DNA of 64,000 bases from Ideonella alba. GTDB lineage: Bacteria; Pseudomonadota; Gammaproteobacteria; Burkholderiales; Burkholderiaceae_C. Numbering within the stretch: position 1 is the first letter of the stretch; every line of letters begins with the position of its first letter. The notes below the pieces were generated by a model that saw only the letters and a list, made by a program, of their open reading frames with translations, did no database searches and had not been told where the DNA came from. Below, one piece after another: positions 34,239 through 46,329 of this stretch. Where the stretch lies: contig NZ_JAGQDF010000015.1 of NCBI RefSeq assembly GCF_018069875.1, positions 1 to 64,000 of the forward strand, in the 5' to 3' direction. The position numbers and the translations under genes are program-made.

Positions 34239-34346
34239 GTCAACACCAGCAACAGCAAACCTGTCAGTGTAGACGCCCCCACGGGATAACCCGCACGGGG
34301 GCCGCGCACGGCGCGCTGCGGGCCGCCGCCGCGGGCCGAAAGTCCC

Positions 34347-35159
34347 TCACTCGTCGTCGCCACCCAACACGCCACCCAGCAGGCCGCCGCCCAGCACGCC
34401 GCCCAGCACCGAGCCCTCCTCGCGCGAGCCGCCCATCTGCGGTGCGGCGGCGAAGACACGGCTGGCCAGACGCGAGAACGGCAGGCTCTGCAGCCACACC
34501 GTGCCCGGGCCGCTGAGCTTGGCGAAGAACAGGCCCTCGCCGCCGAACAGCGCGGTCTTGATCTTGCCGACGTACTGGATCTCGAAGTTCACGTTGGGCG
34601 TGAAGGCCACCACGCAGCCGGTGTCCACCAGCAGCGTCTCACCCGGCTTCAGTTCGCGCTTGACCACGGTGCCGCCCGCGTGCACGAAGGCCAGGCCGTC
34701 GCCCTCGAGCTTCTGCATGATGAAGCCCTCGCCGCCGAAGAAGCCCACCGACAGCTTCTGCTGGAAGTAGATGCCCAGCGACACCCCGCGCGCCGCGCAC
34801 AGGAACGCATCCTTCTGGCACACCAGCATGCCGCCCATCTGGCGCAGGTCCATCGGGATGATCTTGCCCGGGTACGGCGCCGCGAAGGCCACGCGCTGCT
34901 TGGCCGGCGCATTGTTGGTGTAGACGGTCGTGAACAGCGACTCACCGGTGATCAGGCGCTTGCCGGCACCCAGCAGCTTGCCGAAGAAGCCGCCGCCCTG
35001 GTTGGAGCCGTCGCCGAAGACGGTGTCCATGCCGATGCCGGCCTCCATGTACATCAGGCTGCCGGCCTCGCCGACCGCCGCTTCGCCGGGGTCGAGCTCG
35101 ACCTCGACGAACTGCATCTCCGAGCCCTTGATCTCGTAGTCCACCACATCCATGGCCAT
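34347..35159 (-). CDS. AIM24/TIGR00266 family protein
   Basis: A 270-residue protein of the AIM24 family: [20 protein letters not shown] at the start, [19 protein letters not shown], and [20 protein letters not shown]. The C-terminal tail is a Gly-rich repeat ([17 protein letters not shown]). It is a TRAP-like beta-roll fold found in bacteria and mitochondria; the role is unclear. ATG at 35159 follows AGGAGAAGACC. Confidence 0.9.
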   Translation of the reverse strand: MAMDVVDYEIKGSEMQFVEVELDPGEAAVGEAGSLMYMEAGIGMDTVFGDGSNQGGGFFGKLLGAGKRLITGESLFTTVYTNNAPAKQRVAFAAPYPGKIIPMDLRQMGGMLVCQKDAFLCAARGVSLGIYFQQKLSVGFFGGEGFIMQKLEGDGLAFVHAGGTVVKRELKPGETLLVDTGCVVAFTPNVNFEIQYVGKIKTALFGGEGLFFAKLSGPGTVWLQSLPFSRLASRVFAAAPQMGGSREEGSVLGGVLGGGLLGGVLGGDDE

Positions 35160-35273
35160 GGTCTTCTCCTGTGCGGAAATCTGGAACGGCGCGCATCGTA
35201 CCAAGGCGCGTGAGACCCCTGGAATGCTCCGGATGGCTCAAGCCGGCAGGGCCACGTTATGCTGGGCTTCACG

Positions 35274-37100
35274 ATGAGTCACCCCCACCGCTATCGGCGC
35301 TTCAGCGCCCAGGCCCCGCTGGCCGCCATCGCCCTGGTGGCCGGCCTGGTCCTGGCCCCTGTGCCCAGCCTGGCCGCCCACCACCGCCCTGCCCCCATGC
35401 CCACCAGTGCGCAACGCGATTTCGCCGCCCTGAGCCACGCCTTCATCGAGGCGCTGTGGCGCATCGACCCGGATGCCGCGATCTACGCCGGGCGCTACGA
35501 AGGCAGCGGCCGCCTGCCGGTGCCCGATGCGGCGGCCCGCGCGGCGCGCCTGGCCTTCGTCACCGACTGGCAGCAGCGCCTGGCCGCGGTGGACGCCCAG
35601 ACACTGGGCATCCAGCAGCGCACCGACCTGATCCAGTTGCGCAACAAGCTCGAGCAGGACCGCTTCGAGCTGGAGGTGCTGCGCCAGTACCGCTGGGACC
35701 CGTCGGCCTACAGCATCGCCGGCCCGATCGACCTGATGCTGCAGACCCGCTTTGCCCCCGAGCCCCAGCGCCTGCGCCTGCTGCTGCGACGCCTGCAGGC
35801 CGTCCCGGCCTACTACCAGGCGGCCCAGCAGGCCATCGAGCAGCCCACGCGCGAGCACACCGCGCTGGCGATTGCGCAGGCACCGGGCAATCTGTCGGTG
35901 CTGGACGAACTGGGCCGTGCCGCGCGCGCCTCCAAGGCACTGGGCGCCGCCGAGCGGCGCCAGTTCGAGGTGCGCCTGGGTGCCGCCAAGGCGGCGGTGG
36001 ACGGGTATGTCGAATTCCTGCGCGGGCAGCTGCGCCGCATGGACGCCGAGCCCGGCTACGCACGCCCGTTCCGCCTGGGCGGCACGCTCTACGAGCAGAA
36101 GTTCCGCCTCGACATCCAGTCCGAGCGCAGCGCTGCGCAGACCTATGACGCCGCCCTGCAGGCACGCGAGCAGTTGCTGACCCAGATGGCCGATCTGGCG
36201 CGCGGCCTGTGGCCCCGCGTGATCGGCCCGGCCGCACCACCCACCGACCGCCTGGTGCTGATCGGCCAGGTGATCGACAAGCTCAGCGAGCGGCATGTGG
36301 CGCGCGCCGATTTCTACCCCGAGATCCGCCGCCAGATCGCCACGTTGCAGGACTGGGTGCGCCAGAAAGACCTGATCAGCCAGGACCCGCGCAAGCCGCT
36401 GGTGGTGCGCGAAACCCCGGTGTACCAGCGCGGTGTGGCAGGCGCAGGCATCGAATCCCCCGGTCCCTACCGGCCGCAGGACCGCACCTACTACAACGTC
36501 ACGCCGCTCGACGAGCTGACCGATGAGCAGGCCGAGAGCACGCTGCGCGAGTACAACCACTGGATCCTGCAGATCCTCAACATCCACGAGGCGGTGCCCG
36601 GCCACTACACGCAGCTGGTGCATGCCAACCGCTCACCGTCGCTGGTCAAGACGCTGTTCGGCAACGGCGCCATGATCGAGGGCTGGGCGGTGTTCAGCGA
36701 ACGCATGATGCTGGAGAACGGCTGGGGCGACCACGCGCCCGAGATGTGGCTGATGTGGTGCAAGTGGAACCTGCGCAGCGTCACCAACGCCATCCTCGAC
36801 TACGCGGTGCATGTGCAGGGCATGACCGAAACCGAGGCCCTGGACCTGCTGACCCGCCAGGCCTTCCAGACCCCGCAGGAAGCGCGCGAGAAATGGCGCC
36901 GGGTGACCCTCACCTCGGTGCAGCTGACCAGCTACTTCAGCGGCTACAGCGAGATCATGGCGCTGCGCCAGGCCCGACAAGCCCAGCTGGGCGAGCGCTT
37001 CCGCGTGAAGGACTTCAACGAGCAGTTCCTGAGCTACGGCAATGCGCCCGTCGGCGCGATCCGGGCGCTGATGCTGGAGCGGGCGGCGACGCCCCAATGA
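35274..37100 (+). CDS. Exported DUF885 metallopeptidase-like protein
   Basis: A 608-residue protein with a signal peptide (LAAIALVAGLVLAPVPSLAA). DUF885 has a zinc-peptidase-like core: NIHEAVPGHYTQLVH gives H-E-x4-H, and EGWAVFSERMMLENG supplies a downstream glutamate. Further marks are YCVAP-free EYNHWILQ and the conserved end LSYGNAPVGAIRALML. Function is probably peptide hydrolysis in the periplasm. ATG at 35274 is used; ATG at 35259 would add five residues. Confidence 0.85.
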   Translation: MSHPHRYRRFSAQAPLAAIALVAGLVLAPVPSLAAHHRPAPMPTSAQRDFAALSHAFIEALWRIDPDAAIYAGRYEGSGRLPVPDAAARAARLAFVTDWQQRLAAVDAQTLGIQQRTDLIQLRNKLEQDRFELEVLRQYRWDPSAYSIAGPIDLMLQTRFAPEPQRLRLLLRRLQAVPAYYQAAQQAIEQPTREHTALAIAQAPGNLSVLDELGRAARASKALGAAERRQFEVRLGAAKAAVDGYVEFLRGQLRRMDAEPGYARPFRLGGTLYEQKFRLDIQSERSAAQTYDAALQAREQLLTQMADLARGLWPRVIGPAAPPTDRLVLIGQVIDKLSERHVARADFYPEIRRQIATLQDWVRQKDLISQDPRKPLVVRETPVYQRGVAGAGIESPGPYRPQDRTYYNVTPLDELTDEQAESTLREYNHWILQILNIHEAVPGHYTQLVHANRSPSLVKTLFGNGAMIEGWAVFSERMMLENGWGDHAPEMWLMWCKWNLRSVTNAILDYAVHVQGMTETEALDLLTRQAFQTPQEAREKWRRVTLTSVQLTSYFSGYSEIMALRQARQAQLGERFRVKDFNEQFLSYGNAPVGAIRALMLERAATPQ

Positions 37101-37102
37101 AC

Positions 37103-37132
37103 AAGGCCCGGGCGCCGATGCGCCAGGGCCTT
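37103..37132 (+). terminator. Terminator between DUF885 gene and tmRNA
   Basis: AAGGCCC (37103-37109) pairs with GGGCCTT (37126-37132), and GGCGC with GCGCC inside it. It can act on both strands between the convergent genes. Confidence 0.65.
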
Positions 37133-37162
37133 GAAGCAAGCACGCCGGAGCGTGCAGTGTGA

Positions 37163-37534
37163 TGGTGGAGCCGGGGGGAATTGAACCCCCGTCCGCAAGC
37201 CATCGCCAGGTAGATCTACATGCTTAGCTGACTGATTTGGATCTCACACCCCGTGCCGCGCAGCAGCACGCTGCCCGGGATGCCAGCCACTGAGTCTCGT
37301 CGCCTGGTGAGTGGCCCACCGGTCGACCAGCCAATGTGAATGACCTCTCTGTCTTCGGCCTTGCGACCTCAGACGCAGCCCATCGGCCAACTGCTGAGAG
37401 GCTCACCGGTGTTAAGCGGCGAGGGCGAAACGTTCGTCGTTCGCAGTTACTTGTTTCCAGTGGTTTTACGAGCGAACTGGTGCTCGGCATGCACTATCCC
37501 GACTCCGCACCCACGTCGAAACCAGGTCGGCCCC
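37163..37534 (-). ncRNA. ssrA: tmRNA
   Basis: A 372-base transfer-messenger RNA that rescues stalled ribosomes. The 5' GGGGCCG (37534) pairs with CGGCTCC before the 3' ACCA end (37163). The tRNA-like T arm GGGGTTCAATTCCCC is at the 3' side. The tag frame lies at 37412-37444 and reads ANDERFALAA followed by TAA, preceded by GTAACTGC. The tag is the one usual for Betaproteobacteria. The CCA end is encoded. Confidence 0.97.
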
Positions 37535-37548
37535 AGGAATCCTGTAGT

Positions 37549-38214
37549 TTAGGTCAGTTCCAGCCACTTCAAGAGATCGATCGGTTCGGACAGCACCGCA
37601 TCGGCCGCCCAGTCCTCGATCGCCTCGCCCTGGCCCAGGTAACCCCAGGCGGCGGCCAGGGCCGCCATGCCGGCGGCGCGGCCGGCCTGGATGTCGCGCA
37701 GGTCGTCGCCGACGTAGATGCAGGCCTCGGGCGCCACGCCGGCCTGCCGGGCCGCTTCCAGCAGTGGCGCGGGGTGCGGCTTGGCATGCGGCGTGGTATC
37801 GCCTGCCACCAGCGCCGCGGCGCGTCTGTCCAGCCCCAGGCCCTGGATCACCGGCCAGGCGAAGCGCTCGTGCTTGTTGGTCACGATGCCCCAGCGCAGA
37901 CCGGCGCCTTCCAGGCGCTGCAGCACCGGCTCCATCGCCGCAAAGACGCGCGTCTCGCGCAGCATGCGGGCCTCGTAGAGCGACAGGAAGTCCTCGCGCA
38001 GGGTGTCGAATGCGGCATCGCCCGGCGCCACGCCGAAGGCCACGCCCAGCATGCCGCGCGCGCCGGCGCCCACCATCGGACGCAGGGCCTCGAAGGGCAA
38101 GGCAGGCCGCTGGTGGCGTTCACGCAGCTCATTGGCGGCACCGGCCAGGTCGGGCGCACTGTCGACCAGGGTGCCGTCCAGATCGAACAGCACCGCCTGC
38201 ACACCGGCCCTCAT
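37549..38214 (-). CDS. gph: Phosphoglycolate phosphatase, HAD family
   Basis: A 221-residue HAD hydrolase. Motif I is [14 protein letters not shown], motif II TNK in [11 protein letters not shown], motif III lysine in [10 protein letters not shown], and motif [17 protein letters not shown]. It removes phosphate from 2-phosphoglycolate, formed during DNA repair. ATG at 38214 overlaps the ubiG stop (ATGA), the usual ubiG-gph order in Burkholderiales. Confidence 0.9.
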   Translation of the reverse strand: MRAGVQAVLFDLDGTLVDSAPDLAGAANELRERHQRPALPFEALRPMVGAGARGMLGVAFGVAPGDAAFDTLREDFLSLYEARMLRETRVFAAMEPVLQRLEGAGLRWGIVTNKHERFAWPVIQGLGLDRRAAALVAGDTTPHAKPHPAPLLEAARQAGVAPEACIYVGDDLRDIQAGRAAGMAALAAAWGYLGQGEAIEDWAADAVLSEPIDLLKWLELT

Positions 38215-38915
38215 GCGAGCGGCTTGCGGCAGGCGATCAGGTAGTTCACGCTGGTGTCGCTGCTGAGCCAGTAGCGACCGGTCAGCGGGTTGTGTTCCAT
38301 GCCCCGCATCGCCGACAGTTCCAGCCCCGCCCCGCGCACCCAGCGCGACAGTTCGCTCGGACGGATGAAGCGGTGGTGATCGTGCGTGCCAGCCGGCAGC
38401 ATCTTCAGCACGTACTCCGCGCCCACGATGGCAAACAGCCAGGACTTGAAGTTGCGGTTGAGGGTGGAAAAGAACACCCAGCCACCGGGCTTGGCCAGCG
38501 TGGCGCAGGCCTGCACCACCGAGCCCGGCTCAGGCACATGCTCCAGCATCTCCATGCAGGTGACCACATCGAACGCGCCCGGCTGCTCGGCCGCCAGCGC
38601 CTCGGCGGCCACCTCGCGGTAGTCCACCGCCACGCCCGACTCCATCGCATGCAGCCGTGCCACCTTCAGCGGTTTCGTGGAGAGGTCGATGCCCGTGACC
38701 TGGGCGCCGCGGCGGGCCATGGCCTCGGCCAGGATGCCGCCACCGCAGCCCACGTCCAGTGCACGCGCGCCCGCCAGCGTGGCCTGCTCGGCGATCCAGT
38801 CCAGGCGCAGCGGGTTGATCTGGTGCAAGGGGCGGAATTCGCCATCGGGGTCCCACCATTTGTGGGCCAGGTCTCCGAACTTGTCCAGTTCCTGCGGGTC
38901 GGCGTTGATGCTCAT
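38211..38915 (-). CDS. ubiG: Ubiquinone biosynthesis O-methyltransferase
   Basis: A 234-residue SAM-dependent methyltransferase that performs both O-methylations in ubiquinone synthesis. Motifs: [18 protein letters not shown] (SAM loop), [24 protein letters not shown]. The N-terminal [19 protein letters not shown] and [14 protein letters not shown] are specific for UbiG. TACCAT stands seven bases before ATG at 38915, another leaderless-type start. Confidence 0.95.
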   Translation of the reverse strand: MSINADPQELDKFGDLAHKWWDPDGEFRPLHQINPLRLDWIAEQATLAGARALDVGCGGGILAEAMARRGAQVTGIDLSTKPLKVARLHAMESGVAVDYREVAAEALAAEQPGAFDVVTCMEMLEHVPEPGSVVQACATLAKPGGWVFFSTLNRNFKSWLFAIVGAEYVLKMLPAGTHDHHRFIRPSELSRWVRGAGLELSAMRGMEHNPLTGRYWLSSDTSVNYLIACRKPLA

Positions 38916-38943
38916 GGGCGTGATGGTAGCGGCCTGAAACGAA

Positions 38944-38965
38944 CAATCCCGCCGCAGCGGGATTG
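38944..38965. terminator. Second hairpin between ompA and ubiG
   Basis: A 9-bp stem CAATCCCGC / GCGGGATTG with loop CGCA. It has the same loop and core as the ompA terminator 25 bases away. It lies in the ubiG upstream region and may serve as a back-up terminator. Confidence 0.55.
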
Positions 38966-38987
38966 GATCTGATCAGCGGCAGATGTG

Positions 38988-39011
38988 AAAAACCCCGCCG
39001 CAGCGGGGTTT
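38988..39011 (-). terminator. Terminator of ompA
   Basis: AAACCCCGC / GCGGGGTTT with loop CGCA, followed on the minus strand by TTTTT, about 20 bases past the ompA stop. Confidence 0.85.
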
Positions 39012-39031
39012 CGAAGCATCCGGCGAGCGGA

Positions 39032-39697
39032 TTACTTGTTGCGGGTACCGACGACCTCGATCTCGACGCGGCGGTTCTTCGCCTTGCCTTCCTTGGTCTT
39101 GTTGTCGGCGACCGGCTGCTTCTCGCCCTTGCCTTCGGTGTAGACGCGGTTCTTCTCGACGCCCTTGTCGACCAGGTAGGCCTTCACGGAGTCAGCGCGG
39201 CGGACCGACAGCTTCTGGTTGTAGGCGTCAGAGCCGTCGCTGTCGGTGTGGCCGACGGCGATGATGACTTCCAGGTTCATGCCCTTGGTCTTGGCAACCA
39301 GGTCGTCCAGCTTGGCCTTGGCTTCAGGCTTCAGCACCGACTTGTCGACGTCGAAGAAGGCGTCGGCAGCGTAGGTGACCTTTTCGCTGACCGGAGCGGC
39401 CGGCGGAGCGGGCGGTGCGGGCGGCTTGGCGGGCGCCGGAGCCGGGGCGGGCGCGGGGGCCGGAGCGGGCGCCGGGGCCGGAGCGGCAGGCTTCAGCGCG
39501 CCGTCGCAGTTCTCGGCAGCCGTTGCGGGCGTCCAGTTGGCATCGCGCCAGCAGAGTTCGTTGGTGCCGTTCTTCCACACCAGCGAGCCATCAGCATTAC
39601 GCCAGTTGTCGACGGTCTTCTGGGCGAAGGCGCTCGACATCGGGGCAGCAAGCGCGGCAGCTGCGAACAGCATTGCCACCTTGTTCAGTTTCTTCAT
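39032..39697 (-). CDS. ompA: OmpA-family outer-membrane protein
   Basis: A 221-residue exported protein. A signal peptide ends in PMSSAFAQ. It lacks the 8-strand barrel of enterobacterial OmpA; a short N-terminal domain (about residues 26-68) leads through a Pro-Ala repeat (PAPAPAPAPAPAPAPAPA) into an OmpA C-domain (AAPVSEKVTYAADAFFDVDK, then GHTDSDGSDAYNQKLSVRRA, NRRVEIEV) that binds peptidoglycan. A strong RBS GAGAGGAGAATC precedes ATG at 39697. Confidence 0.92.
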   Translation of the reverse strand: MKKLNKVAMLFAAAALAAPMSSAFAQKTVDNWRNADGSLVWKNGTNELCWRDANWTPATAAENCDGALKPAAPAPAPAPAPAPAPAPAPAKPPAPPAPPAAPVSEKVTYAADAFFDVDKSVLKPEAKAKLDDLVAKTKGMNLEVIIAVGHTDSDGSDAYNQKLSVRRADSVKAYLVDKGVEKNRVYTEGKGEKQPVADNKTKEGKAKNRRVEIEVVGTRNK

Positions 39698-39897
39698 GAT
39701 TCTCCTCTCAAGGAAAGCCGCAGAGGCCTGCGATACGTCCAAATCGGAAGCGAGATAACCTGGCAAACACCCGGTCCTTGCGAGCGCTCACCACCGACAA
39801 CTCATTGTGCCATAGGGCGTCGGGTGATCCGCATTTTGGGCGCCGGGCGTGGTCGGAGGACACAGCCTGTTGCGCCGTCGCGACAGGGTGCCCCCTT

Positions 39898-39903
39898 TAG
39901 AAT
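39898..39903 (+). promoter_or_regulatory. Possible -10 box for gyrA
   Basis: TAGAAT, 66 bases before the gyrA ATG. I see no well-placed -35. Confidence 0.3.
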
Positions 39904-39969
39904 GCCCGGTTTCGGCCTTATCGCGCCCCGCCACCGTTCTGCGCCCCCGCGCAGGACCGCGCCGACCCC

Positions 39970-42593
<2,624 letters not shown>

Positions 42594-42597
<4 letters not shown>

Positions 42598-43178
42598 CGC
42601 ACCGACTCACCCTGCTGGCGCTGGCCGCCCTGATGGCCGCCGCACCGGCGTGGGCCCAGACCAAGAAGGAGCTGGTCGCGCGCGTCGTGGCACTGCAGCA
42701 GGCCGACTACGAGGCCATCGGCCGCGGCGTCGCCGGCCAGCCGGCGCAGCAGTTGCTGGCCGCCGCCGGCCAGGCCCTGAACCAGTTGCCGCCCGAACGC
42801 CGCGAGGCCGTGGGCAAGGAGATCCAGGCCGAGGTGCGCAAGTTCTACGACGGCATCGCCCCGATGCTGGTCGAGCGCGCCGGCAAGGCCGGCCAGGCGA
42901 TCGCCCCGGCGATGCTGGAAGAGAAGTTCAGCGAGGACGAGCTGAAGCTGGTCATCGCCTTTCTGGAATCGCCCGCGTCCAAGAAGTACAGCGAGATCGG
43001 CGGACAGTTGCCGGGCCGCATCTCCGAGCGCGTGGTCAGCGAGACGCGCGCCACCGTCGAGCCCAAGCTCAAGGCGCTGGAGCAGACGGTCATGGCCAAG
43101 CTGAAGGCGGCTGCGGCGGCCGGTCCGGCCGCGTCGGCGCCGGCGCCCAAGCCCGCGGCGTCCGGAGCCCGCAAGTGA
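42594..43178 (+). CDS. Exported DUF2059 protein
   Basis: A 194-residue protein with signal peptide ([16 protein letters not shown]). The DUF2059 region is in the middle: [20 protein letters not shown], followed by [19 protein letters not shown]. The end is an Ala/Pro-rich tail. Function unknown. It is wedged between gyrA and serC by overlaps of four bases on each side, so it is translated within that operon. Confidence 0.85.
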
Positions 43179-44269
43179 CGAGACCGTTCAACTTCTCGGC
43201 CGGACCGGCGATGTTGCCGCAGGCCGTGCTGCAGCAGGCCGCCGCCGAGATGCTGGACTGGCACGGCAGCGGCATGGGCGTGATGGAGATGAGCCACCGC
43301 GGCAAGGAGTTCATCTCGATCTACGAAGCGGCCGAGCGCGACCTGCGTGAGCTGCTGGCGGTGCCTGCGCACTTCCGCATCCTGTTCATGCAGGGTGGCG
43401 GTCTGGGCGAGAACGCCATAGTGCCGATGAACTGCTCGCGCGGCGGCGCGGTCGATGTGGTGGTCACGGGCTCGTGGAGCCAGAAGTCGCTGCAGGAAGC
43501 GCGCCGGTACGCTGACGCGCAGGCCGCCGCCAGCAACGAGGCCGATCGGCACACCACGCTGCCCGCCCCCACCAGCTGGCGCCTGCGCGACAACGCCGCC
43601 TATGTGCATGTGTGCTCGAACGAGACCATCCATGGCGTCGAGATGCACACCCTGCCCGACCTGGCCGCGCTGGGCCACCGCGCGCCGCTGGTGGTGGACT
43701 GCTCCTCGCACGTGCTCTCGCGCGGCATCGACTGGTCGCGCGTGGGCCTGGCCTTCGCCGGCGCGCAGAAGAACATCGGCCCGGCCGGCGTGACCATCGT
43801 CATCGTGCGCGAGGACCTGCTGGGCCACGCGCTGCCGATCACGCCCTCGGCCTTCGACTACAAGAACGTGGCCGACAACGCCTCGATGTACAACACGCCG
43901 CCCACCTACGGCATCTACATCGCCGGCCTGGTGTTCCAGTGGATCAAAGCCCAGGGCGGCGTGGCCGAGATGGAGCGCCGCGCCATCGAGAAGGCGCAGC
44001 TGCTCTACGGCTACCTCGACGACAACGGCGGCTTCTACAGCAACCGCGTCGCCCGCGATGCCCGCTCGCGCATGAACGTGCCCTTCTTCCTGGCCGACGA
44101 GCGCCTGAACGAGGCCTTCCTGGCCGGCGCCCGCGAAGCCGGACTGCTTCAGCTCAAGGGCCACAAGAGCGTGGGCGGCATGCGCGCGTCCATCTACAAC
44201 GCCATGCCGCTGGCCGGCGTGCAGGCGCTGGTCACCTACCTGCAGGACTTCGCCCGCCGCCATGGCTGA
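43175..44269 (+). CDS. serC: Phosphoserine aminotransferase
   Basis: A 364-residue PLP enzyme of serine and pyridoxine synthesis. The N-terminus reads [20 protein letters not shown]; the PLP lysine is in [15 protein letters not shown]; the end has [15 protein letters not shown]. The start is GTG at 43175, overlapping the DUF2059 stop. The gene overlaps pheA by eight bases. Confidence 0.96.
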   Translation: MTRPFNFSAGPAMLPQAVLQQAAAEMLDWHGSGMGVMEMSHRGKEFISIYEAAERDLRELLAVPAHFRILFMQGGGLGENAIVPMNCSRGGAVDVVVTGSWSQKSLQEARRYADAQAAASNEADRHTTLPAPTSWRLRDNAAYVHVCSNETIHGVEMHTLPDLAALGHRAPLVVDCSSHVLSRGIDWSRVGLAFAGAQKNIGPAGVTIVIVREDLLGHALPITPSAFDYKNVADNASMYNTPPTYGIYIAGLVFQWIKAQGGVAEMERRAIEKAQLLYGYLDDNGGFYSNRVARDARSRMNVPFFLADERLNEAFLAGAREAGLLQLKGHKSVGGMRASIYNAMPLAGVQALVTYLQDFARRHG

Positions 44270-45395
44270 TGAACCGATCCAACCGCCGCCGGGCGACACC
44301 CAACCCGCCGCCCAGCCGGCGCTGCTGGCGCTGCGCGACCAGATCGACGCCCTGGACCGCGACCTGCTGGCACTGCTGAACCGGCGCGCCAGCATCGCGC
44401 TGCAGGTGGGCGAGATCAAGAAGAAGGAAGGCTCGGTGGTCTTCCGCCCCGAGCGCGAAGCCCAGGTCATCGACGGCCTGAAGGCCGGCAACCCCGGACC
44501 GCTGAAGAACGACAACATCGCACCCATCTGGCGCGAGATCATGAGCGCCTGCCGCGCGCTGGAAACGCCCACCCGCGTGGCCTACCTGGGCCCGTCCGGC
44601 ACCTTCAGCGAGGAGGCGGCGCTGGGCTACTTCGGCAGCTCGATCGTGCGCGTGCCCTGCGCCAGCATCGACGAGGTGTTCCGCAACACCTCGGCCGGCG
44701 TGGCCGATTTCGGCGTGGTGCCGGTCGAGAATTCCACCGAAGGCATGGTGGCGCGCTCGCTGGACATCTTCCTGACCACGCCACTGTTCATCATCGGCGA
44801 GACCAGCCTGTTCGTGCGCCACAACCTGCTGCGCAAGGACAACTCGCTGGACGCGATCGAGGCGGTCTGCGCCCATCCGCAGGCGCTGGCGCAGTGCCAC
44901 GAATGGCTGTCGCTGCACCTGCCGCAGGCCGAGCGCCGCCCGGTGGCCAGCAACGCCGAAGGCGCACGCCAGGCGGGCCAGGATGCGCGCCTGGCCGGCA
45001 TTGCCAGCGTGCGCGCGGCCAACGAGTACGGCCTGCATGTGGTGGCACCGGCCATCCAGGACGACGCCCACAACCGCACCCGCTTCGCCATCGTCACCGA
45101 CCCGCACCGCCACCCGGCGCCCAAGGCCTCGGGCCACGACTGCACCAGCCTGGTGGTCTCGGTCAACAACCGGCCCGGCGCGATGTACGACATCCTGGCG
45201 CCGCTGAAGAAGCATGGCGTGTCGATGAGCCGCCTCGAATCCCGCCCGGCGCGCTCGGGCCAGTGGGAGTACTACTTCTTCATCGACCTGCAGGGCCACC
45301 CGGATGAATCCCGCGTGGACCAGGCGATGAAGGAGCTGCGTGAGGCCTGCGCCTTCTTCAAGGTGCTGGGCACCTACCCCGTCGACGTCCACTGA
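44262..45395 (+). CDS. pheA: Chorismate mutase / prephenate dehydratase (P-protein)
   Basis: A 377-residue bifunctional enzyme for phenylalanine synthesis. Residues 20-105 are an AroQ mutase ([20 protein letters not shown]). Residues 110-290 are the dehydratase ([25 protein letters not shown]). Residues 295-377 are an ACT domain with the regulatory ESRP segment ([12 protein letters not shown]), so feedback by phenylalanine is expected. ATG at 44262. Confidence 0.97.
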   Translation: MADEPIQPPPGDTQPAAQPALLALRDQIDALDRDLLALLNRRASIALQVGEIKKKEGSVVFRPEREAQVIDGLKAGNPGPLKNDNIAPIWREIMSACRALETPTRVAYLGPSGTFSEEAALGYFGSSIVRVPCASIDEVFRNTSAGVADFGVVPVENSTEGMVARSLDIFLTTPLFIIGETSLFVRHNLLRKDNSLDAIEAVCAHPQALAQCHEWLSLHLPQAERRPVASNAEGARQAGQDARLAGIASVRAANEYGLHVVAPAIQDDAHNRTRFAIVTDPHRHPAPKASGHDCTSLVVSVNNRPGAMYDILAPLKKHGVSMSRLESRPARSGQWEYYFFIDLQGHPDESRVDQAMKELREACAFFKVLGTYPVDVH

Positions 45396-45409
45396 GGGCT
45401 GCGCCGACC

Positions 45410-46294
45410 ATGGCAATGTTCAAGCAACTCGGCCTGATCGGCTGCGGCCTGATGGGCGGCTCCTTTGCGCTGGCGCTGAAGGAGGCCGGACTGGTCGACA
45501 AGGTGATCGGCTACAGCAAGTCGCCCACCACCACCGACAAGGCGCGCCAGCTGGGCGTGATCGATCAGGTCGCCGAATCCGCGCTGCTGGCCGTCTCCGG
45601 CGCCGACATCGTGCTGCTGGCCGTGCCGGTGGCCGCCACCGATGCCACGCTGCGCGCCATCCGCCACCTGGTGACGCCGGCCACGCTGTTCATGGACGTG
45701 GGCAGCACCAAGCGCGACGTGGTGGATGCGGTGCGCCGCGTGCTCAAGGAGCGCGCACCGGCCTTCGTGCCGGCCCATCCGATCGCCGGCAAGGAACAGG
45801 CCGGCGTGCAGCACGCCGACGCCCAGCTCTACCGCGACCGCCAGGTCATCCTCACACCGATCGCCCAGACCGATGCCGGCCTGGTCGACAAGGCGCGTGC
45901 GGTCTGGACCGCGGTGGGCGCCCATGTGCAGGTGATGACGCCCGAGGCGCACGACGCCGCGTTTGCCGCCGTCAGCCACCTGCCGCACCTGCTGGCCTTT
46001 GCCTACATGGCCGGGCTGCTGCAGCAGAAGGACAGCGAGCAGTTCCTGGCGCTGGCCGGACCGGGATTCCGCGACTTCACCCGCATCGCCGCCTCCGACC
46101 CGGCGATCTGGCGCGACATCCTGATTGCCAACCGCGAGGAGGTGATCAAGCAGTCCGAGCGCTTCCGCGGCGCGCTGGGCGTGCTCGAGAAGGCGCTGCA
46201 GGACTGCCACGGCGAGGCGCTGGAGGCGCTGATCCAGGGCGTCTCGCAAGCCCGCAGCCATTGGCGCCTGAGCTCCGGCGCCCGCCACAACTGA
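45410..46294 (+). CDS. tyrA: Prephenate dehydrogenase
   Basis: A 294-residue enzyme for tyrosine synthesis. The NAD-binding loop is [32 protein letters not shown] and [16 protein letters not shown] form the catalytic region. No chorismate mutase or ACT domain is attached, as usual for TyrA of this order. It lies 14 bases after pheA. Confidence 0.95.
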   Translation: MAMFKQLGLIGCGLMGGSFALALKEAGLVDKVIGYSKSPTTTDKARQLGVIDQVAESALLAVSGADIVLLAVPVAATDATLRAIRHLVTPATLFMDVGSTKRDVVDAVRRVLKERAPAFVPAHPIAGKEQAGVQHADAQLYRDRQVILTPIAQTDAGLVDKARAVWTAVGAHVQVMTPEAHDAAFAAVSHLPHLLAFAYMAGLLQQKDSEQFLALAGPGFRDFTRIAASDPAIWRDILIANREEVIKQSERFRGALGVLEKALQDCHGEALEALIQGVSQARSHWRLSSGARHN

Positions 46295-46329
46295 TCCCCT
46301 GCCGGCGCTGTGCCGCCGGCCGCCGACCC

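Noticed and set aside
37163-37200. tRNA gene, from the T arm and CCA end
   Set aside because: These belong to the 3' end of tmRNA; no anticodon arm is present.
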